This document shows, piece after piece, positions 1-8,924 of a DNA stretch of 64,000 bases (the first letter of the stretch is position 1; the number at the start of each line of letters is the position of its first letter). This DNA is from Hydrogenophilus thiooxidans. GTDB taxonomy: Bacteria > Pseudomonadota > Gammaproteobacteria > Burkholderiales > Rhodocyclaceae. The notes beneath the pieces are model-generated. The model had not been told where the DNA came from and ran no database searches. It saw only the letters and a list, made by a program, of their open reading frames with translations. The position numbers and the translations under genes are program-made. The stretch lies in assembly GCF_019049855.1 (NCBI RefSeq), contig NZ_JAHLSY010000005.1, positions 62,001-126,000 of the forward strand, in the 5' to 3' direction.

Positions 1-665
1 GCGGGGAAAGGGGCTGTGTGCGTGGCCGCAGCGGCGAGCGGCCCATGCGGAGGCAGCGCTGCTGCCGCAGAGAGGCCGCGGAGAAAGAGCGCGGTGACGA
101 GCGGGGCCAGATCCCGGTGGGTGAGCGGCCCGTCCGGGCGCAGCCAGGTGAAGGTCCAGTTGATCATCCCAAAAAGGGTCATGGTGAGTGCCGAAACGAT
201 GTGCGGCGGGGTGTCACGCGGAGCGAGCGCAGCGATCACCCGTTCGAAACCGCGCACCACCTGACGCTGTTTGGCGCGGATCGTCGCCGCGAGTTCGGGC
301 GGCAGATGTTTGACATCTTGCACGAGCACGATGTGGCGGTGCTGCGCATGGGCGTACTCGTCGAGAAACGCGGTGATGAGGAGAGCAAGCGCCGCTTCGG
401 CCTCTTGGGGAGTGGTGAGCGGTTGCTTGGCCAATGTCTCGCGCACGATCGCGCACAGCCGTTCGACGTGGGCGTCGGCAACGTCAAAGAGAATGTGCTC
501 TTTGTCACGGTAGTAGTGGTAGAGGAGCGCTTTGGAAACCCCACACGCTTTGGCGAGCGTCGCCATCGACGCCGCGTGAAAGCCCATGCGGGCAAAGAGC
601 ATCGCGGCTTTTTCGAGGATCGCTTCTCGCTGCTCTTCGAAGTTGGGGCTGCGCGTGCGGGCCAT
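1..665 (-). CDS. paaR: TetR/AcrR-family regulator of the paa cluster (C-terminus cut by window edge)
   Basis: Cytoplasmic one-component transcriptional repressor, by family. 221 codons are visible with no stop, so the C-terminus lies outside the window. The N-terminus carries a TetR helix-turn-helix (about residues 10-55, with GVSKALLYHYYRDKEHIL as the recognition helix and following turn), then an all-helical ligand-binding domain. ATG at 665 is chosen because an AAGGAGG lies about 12 bases upstream. It sits 22 bp behind paaE in the same direction, so it is probably co-transcribed with the paa genes. TetR-type PaaR proteins that respond to phenylacetyl-CoA are known in betaproteobacteria and Thermus. 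The assignment as PaaR is inferred from position and family, and the ligand cannot be read from the sequence. Confidence 0.8.
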   Translation of the reverse strand, partial: MARTRSPNFEEQREAILEKAAMLFARMGFHAASMATLAKACGVSKALLYHYYRDKEHILFDVADAHVERLCAIVRETLAKQPLTTPQEAEAALALLITAFLDEYAHAQHRHIVLVQDVKHLPPELAATIRAKQRQVVRGFERVIAALAPRDTPPHIVSALTMTLFGMINWTFTWLRPDGPLTHRDLAPLVTALFLRGLSAAAALPPHGPLAAAATHTAPFP

Positions 666-687
666 GGCGCGGGTCTGCCTCCTTCGT

Positions 688-1755
688 TTAGCGTTCGTCG
701 AAGCTGAGCGCCACCTGCTCGGTGAGCGGGTGCGCCTGGCAGGTGAGGACGAACCCCGCTTCGAGGTCTTCGCGCTCCAGCGAGTAGTTTTTGTCCATGC
801 GTACCCGTCCTGCTACCACCTTGGCGCGACAGGCGCAGCAGACCCCATTTTTGCACGAATAGGGGAGCGCGATGCCTGCGGCCAACGCGGCGTCGAGGAT
901 CGGGGTGGCGCCGCCCGGATAGGGAAATTCGCGGGTGATGCCGTCCATGATCACGCGGATCGTGGCGGCTGCGGCATCGTGCGCTTCGGCGTGGGGTGGC
1001 GGCGCACTTTCGGGCGCACCGAAACGCTCATGGTGGATGCGATCCTGCGCGACCCCGTGCGCGAGGAGCGCCGCTTCGACGCCGTCGATCATCGCATTGG
1101 GGCCACAGAGATAGACGCAGTCGATCGCATCGGGCTCCGGGAAAAGGGCGGAGAGGAGCGTGCGGGTTTTGGCTTCGTCGAGCCGACCTTCGAATAGGGG
1201 AACCTCTTGCGGCTCGCGGGAAAAGAGCGGTAGGAACAGGAAACGATCGGGGTAGCGGTTTTTGAGATCCTCGATCGTTTCCAGGAACATTGCGCTAGTG
1301 CGGGTGCGGTTGCCGTAACAGAGGGTGACGCGGCTCATCGGCTCTTCCGCAAGCGCTGTCGCGACGATCGAAAGGATCGGGGTAATGCCGCTGCCAGCGG
1401 CAAACGCAACGAGGTGGCGTTGTGCGTTCGGCTGGGGGCGGAACTGGAACCGCCCTTGCGGCGGGAGCGCTTCGATCGTCATCCCGGGGGCAAGTTGCTG
1501 ATTCGCCCAGGTGGAGAAGCGGCCATTGGGGATTTTGCGGATCCCGACGATCCAGCGACCGCTGCCCGGGGTGCTCGCCAGCGAGTAGCTTCGCCGCACT
1601 TCTTCGCCGTCGAAGGTGTGGCGCAGGATCAGGTGTTGCCCGGCGGTGAAGGCAAACGCGGACCGTAGGGGTTCCGGTACGTCGAATTCGACCGCTACTG
1701 CGTCAGGAGCCAGGCGTTCGATCTGTTTGACGGTGAGGGGGACGAAGGATTCCAT
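688..1755 (-). CDS. paaE: 1,2-phenylacetyl-CoA epoxidase reductase subunit PaaE
   Basis: NAD(P)H reductase that passes electrons to the PaaABC di-iron epoxidase in aerobic phenylacetate degradation. 355 aa in three modules: an FAD-binding domain (RSYSLAS motif), an NAD(P)-binding domain (GSGITPILSIV), and a C-terminal plant-type [2Fe-2S] ferredoxin domain with CKNGVCCAC plus a distal Cys in FVLTCQAHP. An in-frame ATG at 1797 would overlap paaD by 35 bp. The ATG at 1755 (MESFVPL) leaves 7 bp after paaD and matches the usual family start, so it is preferred. Last enzyme gene of the minus-strand paa operon. Confidence 0.93.
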   Translation of the reverse strand: MESFVPLTVKQIERLAPDAVAVEFDVPEPLRSAFAFTAGQHLILRHTFDGEEVRRSYSLASTPGSGRWIVGIRKIPNGRFSTWANQQLAPGMTIEALPPQGRFQFRPQPNAQRHLVAFAAGSGITPILSIVATALAEEPMSRVTLCYGNRTRTSAMFLETIEDLKNRYPDRFLFLPLFSREPQEVPLFEGRLDEAKTRTLLSALFPEPDAIDCVYLCGPNAMIDGVEAALLAHGVAQDRIHHERFGAPESAPPPHAEAHDAAAATIRVIMDGITREFPYPGGATPILDAALAAGIALPYSCKNGVCCACRAKVVAGRVRMDKNYSLEREDLEAGFVLTCQAHPLTEQVALSFDER

Positions 1756-1762
1756 GGTGGGC

Positions 1763-2272
1763 TCAAATCGGTTTGAAGTATTCGAAGGGTTCGCCACAGG
1801 CGCGGCAGCGCAGGAGTGCTTTGCAGGCAGTGCTGCTGAATTCGCTCAGTGGTTCCGTGTTGCGGCTGCCGCAGCGGGGACACGGGATCGTGGGATGATA
1901 GGTGAGCGGCGCAGCCGTTGCACGCGCTGCATCTGAGGGGGTGCCACAGCAAGCCGGCGGCGCGATGCCCGCCGCTTCGAGTTTGGCGCGGCCTTCGGCG
2001 GTGATTCGGTCGCTCGACCAGGCGGGGGTGAGCACGAAGCGGACCACCGCGTCGGGATACCCCGCTTGGGCGAGGGCGCGGCGGGTTGCTGCCGCGATCG
2101 CTTCGGTTGCGGGGCAGCCCGAATAGGTGGGGAGCAGCTCGACGAGCGGTGCGCCGTTTTCGGCAACGGTGACGCGATGGACCATCCCGAGGTCGACGAT
2201 CGACAGGTTCGGGATTTCCGGATCGGGGACGGTGGCGAGCACCGCGTGGATCGCGTCTGGTGCGGTCACCAT
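1763..2272 (-). CDS. paaD: Phenylacetyl-CoA epoxidase assembly/maturation protein PaaD
   Basis: Needed for activity of the PaaABCE epoxidase, by family. It is thought to act in Fe-S or metal-centre assembly and is not a catalytic subunit. 169 aa: an N-terminal MIP18/DUF59-type domain (VPDPEIPNLSIVDLG and PTYSGCPAT, with the conserved Cys) and a C-terminal zinc-ribbon-like element built from CPRCGS and CRACGEPFEYFK. The reading frame overlaps the end of paaC by 7 bp, indicating translational coupling inside the operon. Confidence 0.93.
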   Translation of the reverse strand: MVTAPDAIHAVLATVPDPEIPNLSIVDLGMVHRVTVAENGAPLVELLPTYSGCPATEAIAAATRRALAQAGYPDAVVRFVLTPAWSSDRITAEGRAKLEAAGIAPPACCGTPSDAARATAAPLTYHPTIPCPRCGSRNTEPLSEFSSTACKALLRCRACGEPFEYFKPI

Positions 2273-3099
2273 TTGCCTCCAGGATAGGCGCGCTGCAGGT
2301 ATTGCATTTCAGGTAGCAGGTGGCCCATGTGTTCGCTGTGCCGCCCCCAACGGCCGTGGCTGCGAAAGGGGCTCTCTGGCGGCATGCGCAGTTGCGCTTC
2401 GGCAAGGGTCGGAGTCACCGTTTCGCGCCAAGGCGCGGCGAGTTCGCCCGGATGAGGGGCGATGCCAGCTTGCGCCAAGCGGGCGTCGTCTTCGTCGCTT
2501 TCGAACCACTCGGCGGTGTACGGCCAGAGGTCGTCGAGTGCCGCCTGGGTTTTGTCGTGGGAAAGCGCGGTGCCGTCGCCCAAACGTACGACCCACCCGC
2601 CGGCGTGGCGCTGGTGGTAACGCGCCTCTTTGACCGCTTTGCCAGCGATCGCCGCGAGGTGCGGGTCGGCGCTCGATTGGAGCCGCGCCCAGAGGAGCAC
2701 CATCCAGCTGGCGAAGAGGAAATGGCGCACCATGGTTCGGGCAAAGTCGCCGTTGGGAAGTTCGGTCATGGTGACGTTGCGGTATTCGTGCTCATAGCGC
2801 AGGAACGCGAGCGTATCTTCGTCGCGCCCTTTCCCTTCAAGGGCACCGGCGTAGGTCAGCAGCATCCGCGCTTGGCCGATCAGGTCGAGTCCGAAATTGG
2901 CAAGCGCCATCTCTTCTTCGAGTACCGGCGCGTGGCCGCACCATTCGCTGGTGCGTTGCCCCAGGATCAACACGCTGTCGCCGAGCCGAAGGAGGTAGCG
3001 AAAGAGCGCCGCTTGCGTTTCGGGATCATAGTCCGGAAGCGTGAGCGCGGTTTCCGCAGCAGGATCTGGTGTGGTTTGCAGCAGTTCGGTGACGAACAT
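2266..3099 (-). CDS. paaC: 1,2-phenylacetyl-CoA epoxidase structural subunit PaaC
   Basis: Structural partner of the catalytic subunit PaaA in the multicomponent epoxidase. 277 aa, ferritin-like all-helical fold with family landmarks such as LGDSVLILGQRTSEWCGHAP near the N-terminus, LIGQARMLL and KEARYHQRHAGGWVVRLGDGT. The open frame extends upstream to 3315, but that extension is antisense noise across paaB. ATG at 3099 (MFVTELL) gives the family length and leaves 10 bp after paaB. Confidence 0.93.
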   Translation of the reverse strand: MFVTELLQTTPDPAAETALTLPDYDPETQAALFRYLLRLGDSVLILGQRTSEWCGHAPVLEEEMALANFGLDLIGQARMLLTYAGALEGKGRDEDTLAFLRYEHEYRNVTMTELPNGDFARTMVRHFLFASWMVLLWARLQSSADPHLAAIAGKAVKEARYHQRHAGGWVVRLGDGTALSHDKTQAALDDLWPYTAEWFESDEDDARLAQAGIAPHPGELAAPWRETVTPTLAEAQLRMPPESPFRSHGRWGRHSEHMGHLLPEMQYLQRAYPGGKW

Positions 3100-3109
3100 C
3101 GCTAACCCC

Positions 3110-3421
3110 TCACATGTGGTCGACTTCGGCTGGGAGCCGATAGAAGGTGGGGTGGCGATAGATCTTGTCGGCGCTTGGGTCGAAGAGTTCGGGTTTGGCG
3201 TCCGGGTCGGAGGCGACGATCTGGTCGGAGCGCACCACCCAGATCGAGACGCCCTCTTGCCGTCGGGTGTAGAGGTCCCGTGCGAGTTCGAGCGCCATGC
3301 GGGCGTCGACCGCATGGACGCTGCCGCAGTGTTTGTGTTCGAGCCCGTTCTTGGCGCGGACGAAGACTTCCCACAGCGGCCATTCGTCGCGACGTGGGGT
3401 GTCGGTTGGAGTTTGTGTCAT
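3110..3421 (-). CDS. paaB: 1,2-phenylacetyl-CoA epoxidase subunit PaaB
   Basis: Small subunit of the phenylacetyl-CoA epoxidase, bridging PaaAC units in known complexes. 103 aa with the family signature WPLWEVFVRAKNGLEHKHCGSVHA and the conserved ending YRHPTFYRLPAEVDHM. The gene sits in the standard A-B-C-D-E order, 23 bp after paaA and 10 bp before paaC. Nothing unusual in length or motifs. Confidence 0.95.
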   Translation of the reverse strand: MTQTPTDTPRRDEWPLWEVFVRAKNGLEHKHCGSVHAVDARMALELARDLYTRRQEGVSIWVVRSDQIVASDPDAKPELFDPSADKIYRHPTFYRLPAEVDHM

Positions 3422-3444
3422 CGGAACGACTCCTTTTGTATCGT

Positions 3445-4461
3445 TCAGGCAGCGGTGGGGTGGGTGGTAGCCCGCCGCTTTGCTTTTTCGGCATACGCTT
3501 CGGCGGCTTCACGCACCCATGCGCCTTCTTCCCAAGCGCGGCGGCGTGCGGCCATTCGGTCGCGGTTGCACGGTCCGTGGCCGTTGATCACGTCCCAGAA
3601 CGCTTTCCAGTTGATCGGGCCAAAGTCGTAATGGCCACGCTCCGGGTTCCATTTGAGGTGGGGGTCGGGAAGCGTCACCCCCAGCACTTCCGCTTGTGGC
3701 ACGGTGGCATCGACGAATTTCTGTCGCAATTCGTCGTTCGAGACCCGTTTGATGCCCCAGCGCATCGATTGGGGGCTGTGCACGCTTTCGCTGTCGGGGG
3801 GGCCGAACATCATCAGAGCGGGCCACCACCAGCGGTTCACCGCGTCTTGGACCATCGCTTTCTGTTCCGGCGTCCCTTCGCGCATCATCACCAGGAGCGA
3901 TTCGTATCCCTGGCGTTGGTGGAACGACTCCTCTTTGCAGATGCGTACCATCGCGCGCGCGTAGGGGCCGTAGCTACATTTGCAGAGCGGAATCTGGTTC
4001 ATGATCGCTGCGCCGTCTACCAGCCAGCCGATCACGCCGACGTCGGCCCAGGTGAGCGTTGGGTAGTTGAAGATCGAGGAGTACTTCGCTTTCCCGGATA
4101 GGAGCGCTTCGATGAGTTCGGTGCGGCTGACCCCCAAGGTCTCTGCCGCTGCGTAGAGGTAGAGACCGTGCCCCCCTTCGTCTTGGACTTTCGCAAGCAG
4201 GATCGCTTTGCGTTTGAGCGTCGGAGCGCGGGTGATCCAGTTCCCTTCGGGGAGCATGCCGACTACTTCGGAGTGGGCGTGTTGGCTGATCTGGCGAATG
4301 AGCGTCTTACGGTAGCCTTCCGGCATCCAGTCTTTCGGTTCGATGAAGTCGCCGCGGTCGATCTTCGCGTCGAATTCACGTTGGTAGGCTTCCGGCTCTG
4401 CCGTGGCGGGAGTCGTATTTCCCGCCTCTTTCGCGATCAGGTCCATCGCTTGGGTGTACAT
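3445..4461 (-). CDS. paaA: 1,2-phenylacetyl-CoA epoxidase catalytic subunit PaaA
   Basis: Di-iron oxygenase subunit that epoxidises the aromatic ring of phenylacetyl-CoA, committing it to the aerobic hybrid CoA-dependent pathway. 338 aa. Carboxylate/His iron-ligand motifs of the ferritin-like fold are present: [20 protein letters not shown] and [15 protein letters not shown]. The start codon at 4461 is preceded by AAGGAGCC. A 70 bp gap separates it from paaK upstream, with no clear promoter or terminator in it, so it is likely part of one long paaG-to-paaR transcript. Confidence 0.95.
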   Translation of the reverse strand: MYTQAMDLIAKEAGNTTPATAEPEAYQREFDAKIDRGDFIEPKDWMPEGYRKTLIRQISQHAHSEVVGMLPEGNWITRAPTLKRKAILLAKVQDEGGHGLYLYAAAETLGVSRTELIEALLSGKAKYSSIFNYPTLTWADVGVIGWLVDGAAIMNQIPLCKCSYGPYARAMVRICKEESFHQRQGYESLLVMMREGTPEQKAMVQDAVNRWWWPALMMFGPPDSESVHSPQSMRWGIKRVSNDELRQKFVDATVPQAEVLGVTLPDPHLKWNPERGHYDFGPINWKAFWDVINGHGPCNRDRMAARRRAWEEGAWVREAAEAYAEKAKRRATTHPTAA

Positions 4462-4531
4462 CGTGGGCTCCTTGTCTCTGCAGGTTAGGCGAACAGAGAT
4501 TCGCCTGTTCCAGCGTTGGTAATCCTCGTGT

Positions 4532-5854
4532 TTATTCTTTGGGTCGCTTGTCGATCACCCGGCGCGCTTTCCCGACGGTGACCCGTTCGATCGCAAACGG
4601 ATCGCCCACTTCGACCTTCGCTGAGATGCCAACAAAAGTCTTGATGAGGTGGGCAAGCGCTTTGGCCGCCTCTTCGCGGAGGTGCTCCTTGCGACCGACG
4701 CCCGCTTCGGGGTTGAGTTCGACTTTGACGGTGAGTTTGTCGAGGTGCCCCTCTTTTTCGACCACCAGCACGTAGTGCGGCGCCAGTTGCGGCACCCGCA
4801 GGATGAGCTCTTCGATCTGGGTAGGGAAGACGTTGACGCCGCGGATGATCAACATATCATCGGTGCGGCCGGTGATCTTCGCCATGCGGCGCATGCTGCG
4901 GGCGGTAGGCGGCAGGAGGCGCGTGAGGTCACGGGTGCGGTAGCGGATCATCGGCAGCCCCTCTTTGGTGAGGGTGGTGAAGACCAGTTCGCCCTCTTCG
5001 CCGTCTGGGAGGGGTTGGCCGGTGATCGGGTCGATGATTTCGGGGTAGAAGTGGTCTTCCCAGATCGTCGGGCCGTCTTTCGTTTCGATGCATTCGTTCG
5101 CGACGCCAGGCCCCATGATTTCCGAAAGGCCGTAGATATCGACCGCGTCCATATTGGTGCGCGATTCGATGTTCCGGCGAATCGCCTCAGTCCAGGGTTC
5201 GGCACCGAAAATCCCGACTTTTAGAGAGATCGAATGGGTGTCGATTCCCTGGCGCGCCATTTCGTCGAGCAGGGTGAGGAAGTAGGAGGGGGTGACCATG
5301 ATGATGTCGGGTTTGAAGTCGAGAATCAGTTGGATCTGTTTCTCGGTTTGCCCGCCCGACATCGGGACGACCGTGCACCCGAGCCGTTCGGCACCGTAAT
5401 GGGCGCCCAGCCCGCCGGTGAAGAGACCATAGCCGTACGCGACGTGGACCATGTCACCGGGACGGCCGCCCGCGGCACGGATCGAACGGGCCACCAGATT
5501 CGCCCAGGTGTCGATGTCTTTGGCGGTATAGCCGACGACGGTGGGTTTGCCGGTGGTGCCGCTCGAAGCGTGGATCCGCACGATTTTTTCCCGTGGGACC
5601 GCAAAGAGTCCGAACGGGTAATGGTCGCGCAGGTCTTGTTTCGTGGTGAACGGGAATTTCGCCAGATCTTCGAGCGTCTTGAGGTCGTCGGGGTGCACGC
5701 CCTGCGCTTCACATTTCGCACGGTAGGGGGCGACGTTCTCATACGCGTGGCGAACGCTCCATTTGAGGCGTTCGAGTTGGAGCGCGCGCAGCTCATCGAT
5801 GCTCGCGGTTTCGATCGGTTCGAGATCACCGGGTTGCGGTTTTTTCACGGGCAT
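4532..5854 (-). CDS. paaK: Phenylacetate-CoA ligase
   Basis: AMP-forming ligase converting phenylacetate, CoA and ATP to phenylacetyl-CoA, the first step of the pathway. 440 aa, the usual family length. The ATP/AMP-binding P-loop-like motif [20 protein letters not shown] is near residue 95, the acyl-adenylate motif [15 protein letters not shown] near residue 240, and the C-terminal swivel domain includes YRTRDLTR and [29 protein letters not shown] ribosome site precedes the ATG. Located between paaI and paaA in the same operon. Confidence 0.95.
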   Translation of the reverse strand: MPVKKPQPGDLEPIETASIDELRALQLERLKWSVRHAYENVAPYRAKCEAQGVHPDDLKTLEDLAKFPFTTKQDLRDHYPFGLFAVPREKIVRIHASSGTTGKPTVVGYTAKDIDTWANLVARSIRAAGGRPGDMVHVAYGYGLFTGGLGAHYGAERLGCTVVPMSGGQTEKQIQLILDFKPDIIMVTPSYFLTLLDEMARQGIDTHSISLKVGIFGAEPWTEAIRRNIESRTNMDAVDIYGLSEIMGPGVANECIETKDGPTIWEDHFYPEIIDPITGQPLPDGEEGELVFTTLTKEGLPMIRYRTRDLTRLLPPTARSMRRMAKITGRTDDMLIIRGVNVFPTQIEELILRVPQLAPHYVLVVEKEGHLDKLTVKVELNPEAGVGRKEHLREEAAKALAHLIKTFVGISAKVEVGDPFAIERVTVGKARRVIDKRPKE

Positions 5855-5867
5855 GGTGGTTTCCTCC

Positions 5868-6353
5868 TCATGGGTGTGGTTTCGATTCGACGGGACAGAT
5901 CGGGTGACCCTTGCGGCGGTACGATTTGCCGCGCATCACCGCGATCAGTTTGCCGTGCTGATTGGTGACCGTGACATCATAAACGCCGGTACGTCCCGCT
6001 TCGCCAACGACGCGACATTCGGCGGTGAGCTGATCGCCTTCGTGCGCGGGCGCCAAGAATTCGGTGGCGATGCCTGCCGCAACGGTCATTTCGTTGCCGC
6101 TGTTGCAGGCGTAAGCAAACGCGGTGTCGGCCAGCGTGGTGAGGATGCCGCCGTGCAGGATCGCAAAACCGTTCAACATCTCGCGGCGCACGGTCATCGT
6201 CATGCGCGCGTAGTTGGGGGCGATCGCCTCGAGTGTGATGCCCAGGTGCTGGGCGCAATAGTCGCGCGCGTACATCGCTTCCCCGACCGCATTGGCGACG
6301 GTTTGTGGGTCGGGCGCGGACGGGGTCGAGCTGTGAGGCGTGTTCGTGTTCAT
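5868..6353 (-). CDS. paaI: Hydroxyphenylacetyl-CoA thioesterase PaaI
   Basis: Hot-dog-fold thioesterase that hydrolyses dead-end ring-hydroxylated phenylacetyl-CoA derivatives and so releases trapped CoA. 161 aa. The catalytic signature LNGFAILHGGILTTLADTAFA (HGG followed by Asp) is present near residue 70. The gene follows paaH by 6 bp and precedes paaK by 13 bp. The N-terminal 15 residues (rich in Thr, Ser and Pro) look like a flexible tail. Confidence 0.92.
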   Translation of the reverse strand: MNTNTPHSSTPSAPDPQTVANAVGEAMYARDYCAQHLGITLEAIAPNYARMTMTVRREMLNGFAILHGGILTTLADTAFAYACNSGNEMTVAAGIATEFLAPAHEGDQLTAECRVVGEAGRTGVYDVTVTNQHGKLIAVMRGKSYRRKGHPICPVESKPHP

Positions 6354-6359
6354 CGTGGC

Positions 6360-7928
6360 TCATCCCAAGTGGCGCGGAGCACGGTTCAGGGCCGCCTCTG
6401 CCGCGCGCAGCTGGAGGTAGGGGGAGACGCGGTAGCGCGCGTCCCCGGTGAACTGGTGGAGATGGCGCAGCAGTTGGGTGACTTGGATGACGCCCACTCG
6501 TTCCGCCCACGACAGAGGCCCTTCGGGGTAGTTGGTGCCGTAGCGCATCGCCAGATCGATCTCTTCGGCACTGGCTACGCCTTGATGGACGGCGTCCGCT
6601 GCTTCGTTGGCGAGCATCGCCTGCGTGCGGGCAAAAACGAGCCCTGCGGCGTCAGCGATCACCGCAACCCGCAACCCGGCTGCTTGCAGGAGGGCGATCG
6701 CCTGCGCACGCGCCGCGTCCGGTGTGGTTTCGGCAAACGCCACCGCGATGCGGGTTGCGCTCTTCCAGTCGCGAACCCAATCGAGAACGGCAAGCGACGG
6801 GTTTTGTTCTGCCAACGCGCGGAGCGTTGCAGGGCGACCGTCGGTCAGGACGATCCGCACGCTGTGGGTTTCGATGCAGGGTTCAGACGGGACGGTTGCC
6901 CGTTTGACCGCAACGCCGCCGTTGTGTAACCGGGTAGCCATGGCGTCGAGCGCGGGATGGTCGCCGATGAGCGAAGCGTTCGGGTCGGCGAGCGGGTGCG
7001 GTTCGGCTTCTTGTGGTGCCGGGTTGTGCGCTCCTTCACGGTAGTCGTAAAAACCCCGCCCGCTTTTGCGGCCGAAGTGTCCCGCACGCACCAATTCCTC
7101 TTGGATGAGACTGGGTTGGAAACGGGGGTCGTAACCGTAGGCTTCCCAGACCGAGCGGGTCACCGCGGCATTGACGTCGTGGCCGATGAGGTCCATCAAT
7201 TCGAACGGCCCCATACGGAAGTTACCGGCGTCGCGCAGGATCGCGTCGATGGTGGCGGTGTCGCTCGCCTGCTCGAGGAGTAGCCGCAGCGCCTCGCCGT
7301 AGAAGGGGCGGGCGACGCGATTGACGATGAAGCCAGGTGTCGATTTCGCGCGCACCGCAATCTTGCCCCACGCGCGCGCGGTGGCTTGGACGGTTTCCGC
7401 AACCGCAGGGTCGGTTTGTAGGCCGCTCACCACTTCGACCAATTTCATGTGGGTGGCGGGGTTGAAGAAGTGCATCCCGACCACCCGTTCGGGGTGGGTG
7501 AGCGGTGCGGCGATCGCAGTGATCGAAAGCGACGACGTGTTGCTGGCCAGGATCGTGTGCGGCGCAACGAGCGCTTCGAGGTCGCGAAAAAGGGTCTGCT
7601 TGACCTCCAGGTTTTCGACGATCGCTTCGATTACCAGCGCAGCCAGCGGTGCCGTTTCGCGAAAGTCTTGGGTGTACGTCAGTCGCGCCTGCGTTGATCC
7701 GGCTGCTTCAGCGGGGATCTTTCCTTTCGCGACGCCGCTGGCGAGGTCCCGCTCGATCGCCGCTTTCGCGGCGTCGAGTTGCGCGGCGTTGAGGTCGTAG
7801 AGGGTGACGGGGTGGCCCGCCGTGGCGGCAACCTGGGCAATCCCGCGGCCCATCGCGCCTGCGCCGATGATCAGTACCGGCGCGTTGGGCGGAAGGGCTT
7901 GGGACGGGGTTTCGGTGGCTTGGGTCAT
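6360..7928 (-). CDS. paaH: 3-hydroxyacyl-CoA dehydrogenase PaaH
   Basis: NAD-dependent oxidation of 3-hydroxyadipyl-CoA to 3-oxoadipyl-CoA in the beta-oxidation-like lower paa pathway. 522 aa: a Rossmann domain with VLIIGAGAMGRGIAQVAA near residue 18, the NAD-region motif ILASNTSSLSITAIAA, the catalytic region VVGMHFFNPATHMKLVEVV, then tandem C-terminal 3HCDH domains (the second near residues 400-500, containing YGTNYPEGPLSWAERVG). A GGGAG ribosome site precedes the ATG at 7928. It is 24 bp after paaG. Confidence 0.93.
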   Translation of the reverse strand: MTQATETPSQALPPNAPVLIIGAGAMGRGIAQVAATAGHPVTLYDLNAAQLDAAKAAIERDLASGVAKGKIPAEAAGSTQARLTYTQDFRETAPLAALVIEAIVENLEVKQTLFRDLEALVAPHTILASNTSSLSITAIAAPLTHPERVVGMHFFNPATHMKLVEVVSGLQTDPAVAETVQATARAWGKIAVRAKSTPGFIVNRVARPFYGEALRLLLEQASDTATIDAILRDAGNFRMGPFELMDLIGHDVNAAVTRSVWEAYGYDPRFQPSLIQEELVRAGHFGRKSGRGFYDYREGAHNPAPQEAEPHPLADPNASLIGDHPALDAMATRLHNGGVAVKRATVPSEPCIETHSVRIVLTDGRPATLRALAEQNPSLAVLDWVRDWKSATRIAVAFAETTPDAARAQAIALLQAAGLRVAVIADAAGLVFARTQAMLANEAADAVHQGVASAEEIDLAMRYGTNYPEGPLSWAERVGVIQVTQLLRHLHQFTGDARYRVSPYLQLRAAEAALNRAPRHLG

Positions 7929-7952
7929 CGGGCAACTCCCTGCGCGGTGCGT

Positions 7953-8759
7953 TCAGCGACCAAGGTAACGGGGTGGGCGTTTTTCCAAGAAGGCGCGAAC
8001 GCCCTCTTGATAGTCGTGCGTCTGCCCGCAGGCGCGCATCGCGTCGCGTTCGCGGTCGAGCTGCTGTGTCAGGGCGTATTCGAAACTGCTCCAGATGAGT
8101 TTTTTGGTTTGGGCGTAGCCGTACGTGGGGCCCGCGGCAAGCTGTTCGGCAACCGCTGTGACCGTGGGGATGAGGGCATCATCGTCGACGCATTTCCAGA
8201 TTAGCCCCCACCGTTCGGCCGCTTCCGCCGAGAGTTTCTCGCCCAACAGCGCCAGCCCGAGCGCCCGTGCCGGACCCACCAGCCGGGGCAGCGTCCAGCT
8301 GCCGCCGGTATCGGGAACAAGACCAAGCTTCGCGAACGACTGAATGAAGCTCGCTGAGCGTGCCGCAAAGACCAGGTCACACGCCAGCGCCAGATTGGCG
8401 CCTGCTCCCGCAGCGACGCCATTGACTGCGGCGATCACGGGCAAATCGAGCTGTCGCAACGTGAGGACGAGCGGTTTGTAATTCTTTTCGATCGATTCAC
8501 CCAGATCGGGTGCGGCTTCGCCCGGCGCCACCGCGCGATCGTTGAGGTCTTGACCCGCGCAAAAGCCGCGCCCCGCGCCGGTGAGTACCAGCGCGCGCAC
8601 CGTGCCGGCTTCCCTTTGTGCCGCAACGCGTGCCAAGGCTTCGCGCACTTCGGCGTGCATTTCGGTCGTGAAGCTGTTGAGGCGCTCTGGGCGGTTCAGG
8701 GTCAACCATGCCACGCCGTTTGTTTCACGATACTGAATGGTGCGCCAGGCCGTCTCCAT
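7953..8759 (-). CDS. paaG: 1,2-epoxyphenylacetyl-CoA isomerase PaaG (enoyl-CoA hydratase/isomerase family)
   Basis: Crotonase-fold enzyme that isomerises ring-1,2-epoxyphenylacetyl-CoA to oxepin-CoA. 268 aa with crotonase motifs LTGAGRGFCAGQDLNDRAV, NGVAAGAGANLALACDLVFA (oxyanion hole) and GLVPDTGGSWTLPRLVG. The GQDL and PDTGG segments resemble PaaG more than PaaF. First gene of the minus-strand operon, with a GGAGGAGA ribosome site before the ATG at 8759. Its promoter region is shared with the divergent paaN gene. Confidence 0.9.
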   Translation of the reverse strand: METAWRTIQYRETNGVAWLTLNRPERLNSFTTEMHAEVREALARVAAQREAGTVRALVLTGAGRGFCAGQDLNDRAVAPGEAAPDLGESIEKNYKPLVLTLRQLDLPVIAAVNGVAAGAGANLALACDLVFAARSASFIQSFAKLGLVPDTGGSWTLPRLVGPARALGLALLGEKLSAEAAERWGLIWKCVDDDALIPTVTAVAEQLAAGPTYGYAQTKKLIWSSFEYALTQQLDRERDAMRACGQTHDYQEGVRAFLEKRPPRYLGR

Positions 8760-8800
8760 CTGATGTCTCCTCCGTCCTTTCGTGTGGGTTGTGCGCTTGT

Positions 8801-8829
8801 TTGACCGACCGTTCGATAAATACTATACT
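8801..8829 (+). promoter_or_regulatory. Sigma70-type promoter for the paaN-paaY transcript
   Basis: TTGACC (8801-8806), a 17 bp spacer and TATACT (8824-8829). The spacer contains the imperfect dyad TGACCGACCGTTCG (8802-8815), close to the CNAACGNNCGTTNG operator described for Thermus PaaR (12 of 14 positions). Operator function is inferred. Confidence 0.7.
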
Positions 8830-8848
8830 TGACCTGCGTCAAAGTCAA
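8820..8848 (-). promoter_or_regulatory. Candidate divergent promoter for the paaG operon
   Basis: On the minus strand TTGACT (8848-8843) is followed after 17 bp by TAGTAT (8825-8820). The -10 is weak (4 of 6). It overlaps the paaN promoter almost completely, so one bound repressor could silence both directions. Confidence 0.45.
8829..8842. promoter_or_regulatory. Inverted repeat TTGAC-N4-GTCAA in the paaG/paaN intergenic region
   Basis: Perfect 5 bp arms TTGAC and GTCAA around CTGC. It lies at the start region of the paaN transcript and inside the opposing promoter. Candidate regulator site; which regulator binds is unknown. Confidence 0.4.
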
Positions 8849-8924
8849 CCGCTTTTTTCGATATTTTCTAACCGGTTTGTCTATGTTAAAGTTTGTTGCC
8901 ACATATCCTGAAGGAGGAGATACC

